From Nilaparvata lugens (lineage: Eukaryota > Arthropoda > Insecta > Hemiptera > Delphacidae), in assembly GCF_014356525.2 (NCBI RefSeq), contig NC_052514.1:3579190-3643189 (forward strand): 64,000 bases of DNA, read 5' to 3'. The notes under the pieces are model-generated. The model was not told the DNA's origin and did not search any database. It saw only the letters and a program-made list of their open reading frames with translations. Below are positions 10,744 through 25,200 of this stretch, in pieces. The stretch's first letter is position 1; every line of letters starts with the position of its first letter. The position numbers were made by a program, and so were the translations under genes.

Positions 10744-11042
10744 TTAGAACAGCTAGAGACTATTCACTTGGTTTCAATAACAGCAATTGAAAACTTATGT
10801 TGAATTGGATAATCTTTCAAATGTATAAACTTGATAAAATTTATTCTGGTTGCAATAATTAGATGATAATATTGATAATTGAAAGTATTGAAAGTATTTA
10901 TTGCCAAAATCAAAAGTACATACAAGCAGCAATATCTGTAACCTAGAATTGAAACATAAAAAGCTAAGTACAATATGTGTGTTTATAAATCATTAATCCT
11001 AACTCATCAATTAATTATCATTAACTCTAATTATTGTTTCAG
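10744..11042. other. intronic or upstream AT-rich DNA
   Basis: No coding segment seen. The last bases (ATTATTGTTTCAG) are the splice acceptor of the first supported exon. Confidence 0.5.
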
Positions 11043-11451
11043 ACGCAGACTGATAACGAAGACGAAACACAAACCATAAAGAAACTAACCGTCAACACAG
11101 AAATCGAAATCTCCGAAGTTCTAGAAGAAAGAGAAGAAGAATACGAACTACACAAAAACAAGAACTGAACAACAATGAAGAAGGAATAGCTAAAGAAGAA
11201 CAACATCAAATGCAAGAGAGAGAAGAAGAAATCCGAAAACCGAGAGTAATAGAAGATAGATTGGTACAGAAGAATGGTATAGAGGAGAAGGATGAAGAGA
11301 GAGAGGAACAGCAGGAGGAGTTGGGAAAGAAAGAAACAGTGATAATGACGAATGGAAGTAGAAAAGTAAATCAGGAGAAAGCACCTATCTTGGGAAGTCG
11401 GTATGATAAGGTATATAGGCGGAAGGAGCGACCATTTGGAGCTACTTATAG
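11043..11451 (+). CDS. exon 1 in window, Glu-rich, one-base frameshift
   Basis: Acceptor TTGTTTCAG/ACG; donor TATAG/GTAAGT. From 11043 the frame reads TQTDNEDETQTIKKL, then EIEISEVLEEREEEYELHK, and hits TGA at about 11166. One frame over it continues without stop as QELNNNEEGIAKEEQ through RPFGATYR to the donor. The switch lies in an A-run (about 11154-11158), where one missing A would explain it; total exon lengths then sum to a whole number of codons. Either an assembly or sequencing error, or a real null allele. The second half, with GSRYDKVYRRKERPFGATYR, looks the most conserved. Confidence 0.8.
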
Positions 11452-14400
11452 GTAAGTTCAGAATTCCAGTAAATTGTACATTTTTTAATTCAATATAATG
11501 AAGTAAACTGTATAAAATATTTTCTGCTTTGTCGAATGATATACAAGGATAACAACACCAAAGTTAATCAAATACTGCCATTATAACGTGGACCCTACTA
11601 TAGTGTGGATGAAGCCCTACGATTGGCTACCAACTGTTGACCAATGAAGGCTCAGCTCAGCTGCCATTGGCCGAGACGACATCACTCACTCTATCTCTTG
11701 ATATCTCACTCCTTCTTTCACTCCCAGTCGTGTGTTATAGGAAGCATATTATTTTATATCATTTTCAGAGAATCGACCATTATTTGTTGAAACACCGCCG
11801 ATTTATAATATTAAATTACAATGATGGAGGATTTTATCAGAAATTGAAGTTTAACAAACTACTATAATATAATTCAGTAAATTAATCACAATATTATATT
11901 ATCGTTATTTTCAAATTGCGTTTAATCTCTATTCTCATTAATTGTGCCCATACTTTGTGAAATTCGTTAAATAATTATTATCAACACTGCCATTTCATGT
12001 GAATTAGTTTTTGTCATAGTCATTCAATCTCAGCTGATTTCCATGCATGAAATCAAGCCGCTAAACAGCTGTTTGCAGAACAAAAAAAATATTATTCTCA
12101 TTACAGCATACTCTACTGTAATGTAAACATATATGTTTCCATTAAAGTCGAGTATGTTTCCTAGTTCCGAGATAGGATCAGCAAAATTGCTACAAAGAAA
12201 CCACCTTCAGCATTCAAGGTGGAAGTTTTGTCAACTTCCACAAAATTCCTGATTCAGAATTTGTAAACTAGATTATGTTTATAGAATGCATGTAATAACT
12301 TCAGCACAAGCAGGTAATGCTCTCAATTATTCTCCTTCAGATTATTATGACAAAAAATAGTGTACGTTACTTGGACGTGAATGTCTTGCAGTGCTCGAAC
12401 GAAATTCTAGTCTCGGCTGGCGCCTCGACTAGAAACATCATTCTCGTCTGCAAAAGGCCCCTTTCCGCTCTCCTTCCCCTTCATGTTGCTCCCCTTCCCG
12501 TCCATGTGACGTAAAATACTATTATAAGCCAGTATAATATATTGTAACATATATTATAACGAACTCTTATCTAATCTTAGCACAATGCGGTATAGCACAA
12601 TGTAAACTTATTTATTCTCTCCCTATCATTTTGATGATATACTCATTGTATGAATGAAAAAAATGGATTACAATCTAATCTAATCTCCCTCTATTTTAGA
12701 CGCAGAGAACAGCAACAAAAAGAGAAACTGAAACAGAAGTTCGAAGACTACGGCCACAGACAGCAGTCCAAAGACGTGAACGGTGATAAAGAGGAGGAAG
12801 AAGAAGGAGGAGACGAAAATGAAGAGAAACAAAAAGCAGTGGAAGAAATACAGAAAATCCACGAGACTATCACCCCCAACTCGACTATCAACTCCAACAC
12901 TTCTAGCTCGACTATCACCTCCAGTTCTTCTCCAAATCTAGGTCTACCTCCCCAGGAGACCACATACTATGAGGACGAATACTGTTATGAGCCTGAGAAG
13001 AAGTTATCAACGTCGAAAACCGTACTGAGAACAAGGAGCATGATAAACCTGGATGCCGAAGAAGGGAAACCGTTTGTCAGGAAGACGTTGTCTGATTTGT
13101 TGGTAGCAGACTGTAAACACACGACCGATAGTAACCCAGCAATTAATGGAAATAATCGTATGAGTAATGGGGATGCTAAGTTTAGGTAAGAATTTTTTTT
13201 TTAACAAAAAAAAAAATTTTTTGCCAATAAAGATTTTAAGATTTGAAAGATCATTAATGAAAGAGCCTTTTGTGCAACAGGCACTTAACCTATTCCGGAC
13301 TGTGTGTTACATTATTTATTTATTCATATACAAATACAATCCAGATAAAAACAACAGGCATTTGCCCAAAACTTTTCTAAACCTTAATTTGGAATACACA
13401 GTCCAGAGGATATGTAAAAATGATACTGTAACTTAATTCACACACTATTTTGAGAAAATGAATCTACTACAATTATTTTGAATTTATCAGATTGATTAAT
13501 TTTGTAACCGGTGGAGGTATTTTTAACCCTACACCACACCTGAGATCATTTCTGTAACCGGTGACATATTTGTCTCTATTTAGTTTAATCTTCCAAAATA
13601 TGAAATATATAAGAATACATGTGGTTCAATAGTCATTCTTGCAGACTATACCACCGCTGGCCACCAATGTAAACGGAGGGGGGTTGTTTTTTCTTTTCTA
13701 TAATATTGGCTAAAGTTTACTGCTATCAAATCATCTACCGGTATTTGAATCCTTAATTGGTTGGGAGCTCTTAGTGGATTCGTTCATTCAATTATCATTG
13801 TAAACTATTCTAGCAACTATAGTAACTACGAGCCAGGAATTTCAATGAAAAATACTTATAAAATTCAACTCCAGGTTTATTGAACTCATTAACGAATCAA
13901 TAGAAATCATGTCAAATTTTCCAACAGAGTTACTCAGTAACTGATTCAGAAAAAGAAGGTATATTCAATTAATTCAATCTATACATTTTTGGAACCTGCT
14001 AACTTGCTGCATTTGAATTTGGGCCTCGGTAATTCTATGAAATTAAATTATGAGCTTAATAAGAAAAACAACAAAAGTTCGGCACTCACCATTTTAACAA
14101 TATTCATACTTGGACTCTTCAGAAACACTCACATACGCTTCAATAAAACTCACTATACCTGATTCTACTCCTACTAACTCTATAAAATTTGGTTTCCTAT
14201 TCAACTAGATAAAAATTACTGATAACTGAAAACATAACAATTTCGATAAAATTTAGACCATAATTCCATTTACAGCTAGCCTATAAGAGATGCACCATAC
14301 TTTACTAGTGCAAACTTTGATTCAAAATGTATGCAACTTGACTCTTGAAGGTAAAATCCAATCTTCAAATGGGACAATGATATTAAAAAAGTTATCAGCC

Positions 14401-16207
14401 AACGTAGAATGTATTAAACAACTAAATAGAAAAGTATGATGAGAGAGAAAAATGAAAAGTAAGAAGAAAAATTTGAGATTAATTAAATTTTTTACTTCTC
14501 AATTAAATACTTTTGAGGTATTAGAACTTGAATTCATTTAAACTAATCTTCAAGTTTTCAAAATCGCTCATTTAACTCAAACGATAAAGCAACTTGAATT
14601 CAAGTAAACTGGACAAATGTAAACACAGCTTTAGTGTGAAAACGGGCATCGACTGTTTAGTGAAAGATGGTGTTGTATGGATATTTATTTATTTATACGT
14701 GGATAAAATAACAAATCATATAAATATGATTGGGAAGGAACAACAGGCTTGGCCCAAAACTATTCCATTCCCAAATTTTGATTACATGTCCAAAAAATAG
14801 GTTATGGGTTAATATAAATAGGTTATGAACTTCTGTAAGAAGTTCAAGCTCAACTTTCGTCCAAAAATGAATATGAGATGCAAATTTTAAATTTAGAAAA
14901 ATTAAAACACCAAATTATAGTTAAATATTACACTTAATTATCACTGCACATTGTAATAATTAAGTTATTTTATGAATTTTGAAGCCAAAAATACACACAA
15001 ATTCTCACTAAGAACAGCTGTTATGATAACTGATAACTAGAAATTGTCGAATATTATCATTATAATATCAAAATACCGAACTAACAGCCTCTTATTTTTG
15101 TTATATCCAGGTACCTGAACGCTTTCAACAGCCGTAGCACAACCAACATCAGCACACTACCGCCTTCGCGCACCCCCCAGTCACGCGGCCCCCTAGGCAC
15201 CAGACAAATGTCCACGTCCACCTTCAGCCTGAGACCCCAAGGTGGCAACCAATCAGATTGCGAGGAAGGAGAAGAGGAGGGAGAGAACGACAAGGAGGAA
15301 CTACGACGGAAACTGCGTCATCTGCTGACCAATGATCGACTGGTCATAAAGGAAGGAAGACGCAATATGGACACTGCCACACTGAGGAGATGTTTCTACC
15401 ATCCGGTCAGGGTCAACAGGGAACTCATTGATGAGGAGTTGCCTGATCCTGACCAGGTAAACATGAATTAAATTTCAAAAGTATCTAAAAAATTTTGAAT
15501 TTGTTGTTAATTATCATTAAGAACTGACTTGGGCCCTTTCATCACATGAGCTAAAAATCTGGTTTGGCGCACTCACACAACTTTCCTTGCCGTTATGAAA
15601 ATTCATCACCTGACGCTAGTGTTCCCGCGCATCTCAAGTCTACTATTCAAAGATTTGAGCCAGCTGGTGACAGGGCAATAACGCTGGAGACACACATGAG
15701 GTCTGCTATCTCTTCATAGTGAATGATTTAATAGAATCAACAATAATTTGCAATTGAAGAATCACATTTTCTCGAATTTAAAGCTTATTTTCAATTTTAG
15801 GTGAAAATGTTACTGAACATTAATTGTAGAGATTTTCATGCTCAATCTACTCCACTTGATTTTTTTCGTTTCAATTGTATCTGAAGCCTGATAATTGGGA
15901 ACCTATCTGCATTGATGGGGCGAAGCTCCTGAACTTTTTACAGATATGGGACTTGTGGCAGTTGATAGACCTTATTGATGAGTATTTTAGGTATGAATTT
16001 GATCAAAATCGTTGGAGCCGTTTCCGAGAAAATCACGAAAAACCCTGTTTTTGACAACATTCTCGCCATTTTAGCCGCCATTTTGAATTGCATTTGATCG
16101 AAATTGTTCGTGTCGGATCCTTATAGTGAAAGGACCTTAAGTTCCAAATTTCAAGTCATTCCGTTTATTGGGAGATGAGATATTGTGTACACAGACGCAC
16201 ATACACT

Positions 16208-16263
<56 letters not shown>

Positions 16264-19200
16264 GACCAATACCCAAAAACCAGTTTGTTGGACTCAGGGG
16301 ACCTTGAAACGTATAGAAATTTAGAAATTGGGGTACCTTAATTTTTTTCGGAAAGCAATACTTTCCTTACCTATGGTAATATGGCAAGGAAAGTAAATTC
16401 AGCTAATCTTATCAACTTGGGGCCGTATATTCATTAAAATAATTTGAGTTCACACTGTAAGTGCCGTTTGTACAGTGCTAGTTTAAACTATTCATAGAAA
16501 TAGAAAAAAAAATAAAAATCTTAGTACCCTTTCTGAAATATTTAATCACAACATGTTTCGGACATTGATTAAACAATTTATTTATTTATTTACTTCATAT
16601 CACTTGAAAATGGCATCAATGTCCGAAACATGTTGTGATTAAATATTTCAAAAAGGATACTAAGATTTTTATTTTTCTTTCTATTTCTATAAAAGTAGCC
16701 CTATATAGAAAAGAGATAAACTATTCATCTTAAACTGGATTGAATCTATGTCAGGTATCATTTGTTATAATGTAATTCATCTTGAGTTTAAGCCATCAAC
16801 TGATTGAATTCAGTTAAAGGTTTCACTGTGCAAACGACCCTTAAGCAGTGTTTACACCAAAGCAATCAACAAAATGTTCATTTCTCCATCCTTAGAGATT
16901 CTATTGGAATAAACATAACTTATCATACACATGATGTGCATATGTGTTTGTCAAGTTCCGTTCAATCTAATAGAATCTATAAGGATGGAGAAATGAACAT
17001 TTTGATAATAACTTTGGTGTAAACGTAGCTTAAGGGCCATTTGTGCAGTGAAACCTTTAACTGAATTCAATCAGTTAACGGCTTAAACTCAAGATGAATT
17101 ACATTATAAACATTTCGTTAATAACTTTGGTGTAAACGCAGCTTTAGAGTACACATTTGAATAACCGTAACGTCAAACCATACAACAAAGCGTTCTCAAC
17201 TGTCATTGTCATTTTTCATGTTGTATCGGTTATTGTGAAGACATCGATTCGAAAGTCAGCTTTTGACTTATAACAATCGATCAGAACATGGAATCATTCC
17301 GATTAAGATCATAATGATTATCCAGATCCTGTAGCAAGTTTGTCAACTGATGACTTTGAATTCTGAAAATTTCTTCCTCTTATTCTTCTTTCCAGGATTA
17401 GGCATACTCACCTGTTCCTGTCTCAAAGGATATAACTATTAATCTTATCTTCTTTTAGGTCTGCCAATATCCCTTCTATCATAGAGTCTATATTTCATGA
17501 CAGCGTTTGGAATTCTAGTATCTGGAATTCTAAAACTTTCTTATGACGATGAACTTGTCCCTCTTTTCACATGCTTTGATTAGAAAACTCCTGCTTTATT
17601 AGAAGACGAGATTATATTAGAGACTTATTTCGATAAAGAGAGACTACTCACTACCTCCGTAAACAAAGCCATAGTGCATTCTGGTGACGTCAACACAGGT
17701 AGGGCTCCTACACCAATAAAAACACTAGCTGATATAGATCAGCTGAAATCGAACAATCTCCCTAAAGAGCTTCTTCCTTGAAGGAAGTTCACTGAACACA
17801 GAGATTCTTCAAGAATGAGAGAGTTGCAACGTATCAACAACAATGGAAAGAACTTGTTGAACGAATGTCAGCTGTGTTGTGCTAAAGGACAAGCGACGTA
17901 ACTCCAAAAAGCTCCATAAACCAAACCCAACAGCAATTGTGTATCTTTTCGGATGCAACACGTTGCATCAGAGAAGATACAAAAGATCAACCGTTGCTTA
18001 TGGAAAGATACATTAAAGGTCCTTGTGTATATTTTCGAATAGAACACGTTGCTTTTGAAAAGATACAAAAGAGTGCTGATAGAACGTAACTCCAAAAAGC
18101 TCCTTGAGTATCTTTTCAGAAGCAACACGTTGATTTTGAGAAGATACAAAAGAGCATCACTGTTGATTATGGAAAGATACATTAAAGCTCCTTGTGTATC
18201 TTTTCGAATGGAACACGTTGCTTTAGAGAAGATACAAAAGATCATCCGTTGCTTATGGAAAGATACATTAAAGGTCCTTGTGTATCTTTTCGGATGCAAC
18301 ACGTTGCTTTTGAGAAGATACGAAAGAGCATCTCTGTTGACTAGAGAAAGATACATTTTCAAAAATGTTGGATGTTTTTGAACGGGCAGTATTGTAGTCT
18401 AGTGGCCCTACGCCGATAGGCAAAGCTACAGGACCGTAATGAATCGACGATCAGAGGATATGAATTATTTCTCAGATATTTTATTATAATTTGAAAATTA
18501 ATATTTCACTCTCAATTTGCAGGTGAAACTAGCCCGTGACAAATTCGAACGGGTGCTGAAGATTCGCGGCCCTGACGCGCCCCGCTCCGCCACACTGCCT
18601 CTCAGCCGCACCGCCTCCGACAAGCGTCCCACCCCCGAGATACGGGTGCCACCGCCCCAACCGCCTCCACATCCCACCGTCCCCAAGTGGACCGACACTG
18701 GCAGCCTCTCGTCGGGGGTGTCTTCGGGGGCCGAGGATAGTAGCAGCTCCTGTGGAGGGGATGACGACATGCACCAGGTGTCGTCGGAGATCATGAATCG
18801 GATCCGAGCGTGTGGCACGACTGTCACTTATTACGGCGGCAAGGTTGGTATTACTGAGTTTCAGATACAATATTTTTGTAGAAAATGATAAAATAATACT
18901 ATATCGAATATTCACTATGATATCGATAGATAGGTTTGTGATTTTCTATTCAAATTTTTCAAGTAAGTGTAATATTTCTAAAGTTTTTCATTCATTCTGA
19001 TACATTCTGTGATTCATTTAAAGTATTATGTCAATCTTCAAAATTCAAAATCTTCAAATATTATTCCTGGATCAAAAATCGAGTAAAGAAGCAGTGTGTG
19101 ATATCATAACCTCAAACTTTGGACAACATTAATTTTCTATCGAAATTTTTGGAGAGAAATAGTACAGGCTCAGCCTATTTTTTCCTCCAATGTCATAATT

Positions 19201-22200
19201 ATGTTATGATTGTAGTATTTTGCACAATAAAAAAAATTTATATCCAAACAATCAATATTGATCTAGTAGTATAAACTTTAGAAAATTAAAACTCATGAAG
19301 TGAAATTTTTCAGTGATGAAACTACAGGAACCCCAATATGAACTTGAGTTTTCATATGTAAGAAAATGATATTGAGTAATACGGCAAAGCAGAAAATCCT
19401 GAAGGCTCTCTCTGCTAATGGAAGCCATGAAAATAAAGAAATAAATACTGATCTAGCATGGTCCACGTGGCTAAAGTGTACGTCCAGTGCCAAAATACCT
19501 GTCATCAAATTTTTGGTTGGGATCGATTTAGTATGATATTTTGAGTGCAAAAATTAAACGGCAGTCACTATTGTTTTTAAAATAATCTAAGTAGCTTAGG
19601 TTAGAATAGTTTTGGTTAGGAAAGCTTAAGTTAGGAAAAGCTTTGAGTTTGAAAACTTAGATTAGGAATATCATAATTTGATGATTTCGATAATCAAAAT
19701 GGCAGCTACTTATAGGTTGAATGCATGTAAAATTGTGCTACTTTGAACTTGGCCTATTTAAAAAACAATAGTGACCGCCGTTTAATTTTTATGCTCAAAA
19801 TAACATACTAAATCGATCCCAACCAAAAATTTGATGACAGGTATTTTGGCACTGGACGTACACTTACACCGGCCCACATTGTAATGGCAGTATTTGATCA
19901 AGTAGTATAATAGCAGTTGGTACAAAAATGTCACCATCAGTAGCTCATCAATTAGAATAATATTGTTTATCATGTAATTTTGAATTCCACGCCTACAATT
20001 TAAAAAGCAGTAGTACCAAAATAGATTACAAAGTACCTATATAAAATCATCAATGGCTCATGAGCTCATGAATAATATTGTTTATCATGTAGTTTCAAAA
20101 TTTTTTTTTTTTTTTTTTTTTTAAGATTACGTCCTAAAGACTCCAGTCATGGAGTATAAGACAAGTCATGTTATTACATAATAATTCTAACACTAAGTAG
20201 TTCAACCTAGTTTAGGTTTGAAAGGAATTCTTGTACACTATAAAAAGCTTATCAACTAAATATTTTTTCATTTGTTTTTTGAAAATCTTCAAATCATCAT
20301 TACTTTTCAAGATTTGAGGTAGCTTGTTATAAAATTTCCTACCAATATAATCTGGTTTTTGTTCAAATAACCTACTATTGTGACCCATTATATGATAATC
20401 TGCTCTGTTTCGCGTATTATACTCATGAACATCTGAATTCTGGATCACACCACTCGTTTTCACATGCATTACAACTTCATATACATACAAAGATGGCACA
20501 GTTAATAGACCAAGCTTTTTAAATAAAGGCCTACAAGAGTCTAACCTATTCACTTTCTCTATACATCTGAGTGCCTTCTTTTGAATCTTAAACACTCTGT
20601 CCATATTTTGTTGAGATGAATTACCCCATACTAAAATAGCATACCTAATATGAGATAGTATAAGTCCATGGTAAGCAGTTAACAGTAGTTTTTTATCATT
20701 CAGCCTAGCAAGCTGCCGCAGGACAAATACCCCAGATGATATCTTATTACATATCCTCTCAATGTAAGGATGCCATGTTAATTTCCTGTCCAATAAAATT
20801 CCCAAGAATGCTACTTTCTCTTCTTGGTCTAATTCATTTTCCTCTACAAACACATTTATTTCTCTATCCTCTACTGAATTATATTTACTTTTGAATTGTA
20901 GGAATTGACATTTCTTACTATTTATTGTTAATTGCCTTTGCTTCAAGAATTGGACAATTGACTGTACTCCAGTAAAAGCATTTATTTCTAGACTATCTAA
21001 TAAATAATTGTTAAAGATAAGCGATGTGTCATCAGCAAACAACAGAGCTCTGTGATCTTTTAACTCTTTTGGTAATTGGTTCACATACAACAGAAACAGT
21101 AAGGGACCCAGAATTGAGCCTTGAGGTACTCCAGCCTGGACCTCCAGTTTTTGAGATTTAATTTTTACTATTTCATTCCCATCCACCTTGGTAAGCTCAA
21201 CACACTGGTTTCTACCTATGAGATATGATTCAAACCATTTTAGTTCTATACCATTCACACCTACAGTTTTTAGTATTTCCAATAATATTCTATGGTTCAC
21301 ACAATCAAAAGCTTTGGATAAATCAAGAAATATTGCGGCTGCCTTCTCACCTGAATCTATTATATCTATTAGTCTTTCAACAAGGGATACTATTGCAGTC
21401 TTAGTAGATTTCCCTTTCTGGAACCCATGCTGTTCATCACATATGAAATTAATTTCTTCCAGGTGCATCAATACCTATTTAAAACTACTCTTTCAAAAAT
21501 TTTACTTATTACATTTAGAATACTAATGGGTCTATAATTTTCAACTCTTTCAGAATCACCGCTCTTGAAAATTGGCAAAATTTTTCCTTGTTTCAGATCA
21601 TCAGGGAAAATACCCTGCTCTAGTGAAGTATTAAGGAGATGCAATAAAGGGTCCAGTAATTCATTTTCACATTCTTTTAAAATTTTGCTTGAGACCCCAT
21701 CCAATCCTACTGTTTTTTTGTTATTCAAATTTTTTATTATTCTTGACAACTCATCTCTTGATAATGGATGAAATTTAAATACCTTTTCAATTGGCTCAGC
21801 ATTTAATGTAGTTGTATTATAAGTATTAGTGTTCAGTGACTTTTGGAGATTATATGCAACCTGTTGATAATATTTATTGAAAAAGTTACAAATGTCTATA
21901 CTATCATCCATATAATTTCCATGTTCATCGATTATCCTAGGGACATTAGTAACTGTATCTTTTTGAGCTGCTCTCCTATTTCTATTAATTACCTCCCAAA
22001 CAGCAGAGTTAAAATTGGTACTAGTTGTTAATATTTCAGCTGTTTTCTTACACTTAGCTTTCCTCACTTCTTTTGCATAGTTTTTCTTTAGACATTTGTA
22101 TTTGACTTCACTCGGAACATCCCTCACTAATTTAAATTCCTCATAAGCTTCCCTAACAATATTTCTTTGAGTAAGAATATCTTCAGTTATCCATTCATCT

Positions 22201-25200
22201 ACTTTGTTTAATTTACTTTTTACTTTGACTTTTTTTATCGGACAGCATACACTAATGTGAAATCTTAGAGTATCAATGAATTGCTTATATTTGTAATTTA
22301 GGTTACAACTGTTATAAACACTACTCCAATTTTCTTGAAGCAGTTCCTGCTTCAAACAATTTATATTTCCTAGCTCATATTGCTGAATTTCTTTCACAAA
22401 AGTTTTTTTTCTGCTTGGATTCTGGCCCTGCAACTTAACATCTAAAATTTGATAGTTATGATCTGATAGATCTGAGCTACCTAACCTGACATTACAACCT
22501 TCTATATTTGTGAGGATATTATCAATAATTGTCTGTGAAGTTCGAGTTACTCTTGTATATTCGTGGACCTTAATTTCTAAATTATTCATATTAATAATAT
22601 CTCTAATATCCTCTGTCATTTTATCCTGCCTGGCAAAATCGGTATTGAAATCTCCTACTACTATAACATTTGTGAAACGAGCGGTTGTAATTTCCAAAAG
22701 TGTATGGAGCAGCTCACAAAATTTTTGCCAGTCTCCATTTGGTGACCTATAGATACCTAACACTGCTACCTCAAATCGATCATCAATTTTTAACCTTAGT
22801 CCCGTCACCTCTAAATCCATCTCAACAGAAAATCTCTTAACAAAATCCAGTTCATAAGTTTGGGTATGTTTAGCATTGCTAGTGAATATACATACACCAC
22901 CACTTCTATGAGCTATTCTACAAAATTCTGATCTCAGTGAATAGCCTGGAATCCTAACTTGATTTATTTCCTTTATTTTTAAGCCATGCTCTGTGAAAAT
23001 AACAATGTCAGGATCCTCCTGTTTAAGAAATACTTCTAATCTGTCAATTTTGTTGCGAAGATACTGAATATTTTGATGATAAATACTAAAAACCTTACCA
23101 TCTTGTGCTACTCTATCTCTAGCATTTGTAGCTATTTCCCTTTCCCTGTTTTGAGCCAATTTACTAAAAAATCGTTATTTGTTTTTTTGACTGTTTTTAA
23201 ACCAGAGGATTGCAAACGGCTTTCAATCAGCTCTGCCAATCTATTACAAAAGATTACTTTGCCAGATCGATTTAGATGCAACCCATGATTAGTGAAGTTA
23301 TGTCTTTTCAGCCTTTCATTTAGAAAACAAATCCCCAGTTGTTTAGAATTCTTATTTTTTAGGCTGTTGATTGTATTATGGATTGATTTGTTTGTCGAAT
23401 TGATTGCTTCATTTAATTCTGGCCTATCAAACCTATTAGGAATAGTACTTATTATTAAGTTTGTTTTTTTGCTGAGTGGCACAATTTCCTTGATTTTTTC
23501 TGTTACTTGAGGAAGATGATTCAAGTTAGGTTCATTTATATTATTTGAGCCACCCAGTACAATTAGATAGTCATTTTCATCAAAGTCTTTAGTTTGTTCC
23601 CTAGCTGACTCTACAACTGCATTAATTGATGCACTTGGCTTGAAAAAACATTGGACATCAAATTTATTTTTAATCTTTTATCAAGGAGATCACTGCAATC
23701 ACGTCCATGACTGGACGTCAGTAGCAGAACTCTCCCTTTCCTATCTTTATTTCCCTCAGCTATATTTTTGGTTGCTGTCTTCAAAACCTCACTGTACGTT
23801 TTATTTCGACCATTTTCAGAGCATTTCCCATCATTTAGGTTAGATTCTATTTTTTTGCATTTGGACGGAGGTTCTATCATACATTTAGTATTATCAAATT
23901 TAGATTTTAGTTTCTTTATTTCCTCCGACATTAGACTACATTGATTTTTTAGATTTAGTATTTCTTTTTTATGGTCTTCATCTTGTAATTTTATAATCAG
24001 TTCCAAAGATTTAATTTCTTCTACCATCCCTAACCTTTCTTCCTCAGACGTTTTTAGAGTTACTTCTAATTGGTTTTTTAAATTAGTGTGGCTACTTTGT
24101 AGTTGAGCAACTTTTTCGGCTAAAGTAGTTTGAAGAACTGGGGTTTTTGGTTTTGGCGTTTTTGAATTTTGGTTTTGGGAACGCGTAAGTACTCCCGCTA
24201 TGTTTACATTTCTATTATAACCTTCGGTGTTCTACTTGAGCTCATTTTCCTATCTAAGAAATTATATTACTTGCAATAATAATAATTGATTTATAAATGA
24301 TAGGATTTTAATTTGGTTATAATTTTAGTCAAGTAAACTATCTGTTTATTTTTTAAATCTCGAAAACCTAACCTCAAACTAACCTCTAAACGGTGTTTGG
24401 CTTATTAAAATAGAATTAAGAATTAAAATCTAAAACAAAATGATAAAATGTGATCAAGAAACAATTAATAATGAAATAAACACAAAATTTGTACTTATCC
24501 GTGACTATTTATAACACAAAATCTTCCAAAACCCAGGAGCGAAATTATGTATGACTTTCATTCACAACCTCTCAAGGTCACCACCTCAATTATAGAAACA
24601 ACTTAACAACAACAGCAACAACCTGATATGAAAGCCTCTATCTCACTTTAAATAGAAGACTACTTGAGATTCCATAGCCTAATCCAATTAAGTAAAATAA
24701 TATGAACAAATTTTCACTTGTTACATCATAATCAATCCATTGACACACGCAAACTTATATTCCCTCAATCAAAACTTGGGCATTGAGCAGCAGAAGAATA
24801 TACAGTATATGGAGCCATACGATTGGTAGTCGGCTGACCAATCAGGTGAAAGGCTGTCATTGACCGAGACAAAATGACGCCATTTTGGGCGGAGCATCCA
24901 TTATACTGAAAACAATATTCTTAACTCTAACATGAATGCTATCTGTCATCAGTTGAGACCAAATTTTGTTTTTTCAAGAAAGATACAAAGTGGATTTGTA
25001 ATCTCTGAATCAAATTGTCATTCATCATATCCTTGAAAATTAACAGACAAATACGTATATAAGTGTATTCAAATTGATGAATGATATAAATAAAATATGC
25101 CTACTTTAAATAGATAGGCTAAAACTATTCCACCCTAAGCATAGAATAACCATTCTATTAAGTAGTTTTCTCTATTATATATTAATCTATTGATTATTGA

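Larger units (their letters stand above)
20101..24250 (-). mobile_element. CR1/Jockey-type non-LTR retrotransposon, nearly complete
   Basis: On the - strand the order is ORF1 (SGNH-esterase-like), overlapping ORF2 (AP endonuclease then reverse transcriptase), a 3' UTR of about 90 bp and a poly(A) of about 22 (T-run at 20101-20123 on +). The 5' UTR boundary is not resolved and may extend beyond 24250; no clear target duplication was found. ORF1 and ORF2 have a small number of frameshifts but otherwise intact motifs, so the copy looks fairly young. Inserted antisense in the last intron of the host gene. Confidence 0.85.

Noticed and set aside
17868..18381. 164- and 110-codon frames on opposite strands
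   Set aside because: By-product of the 86-bp tandem repeat.
18498..18915. Open frames antisense to exon 4
   Set aside because: Shadows of the GC-rich coding exon; the + strand frame has the splice phases.
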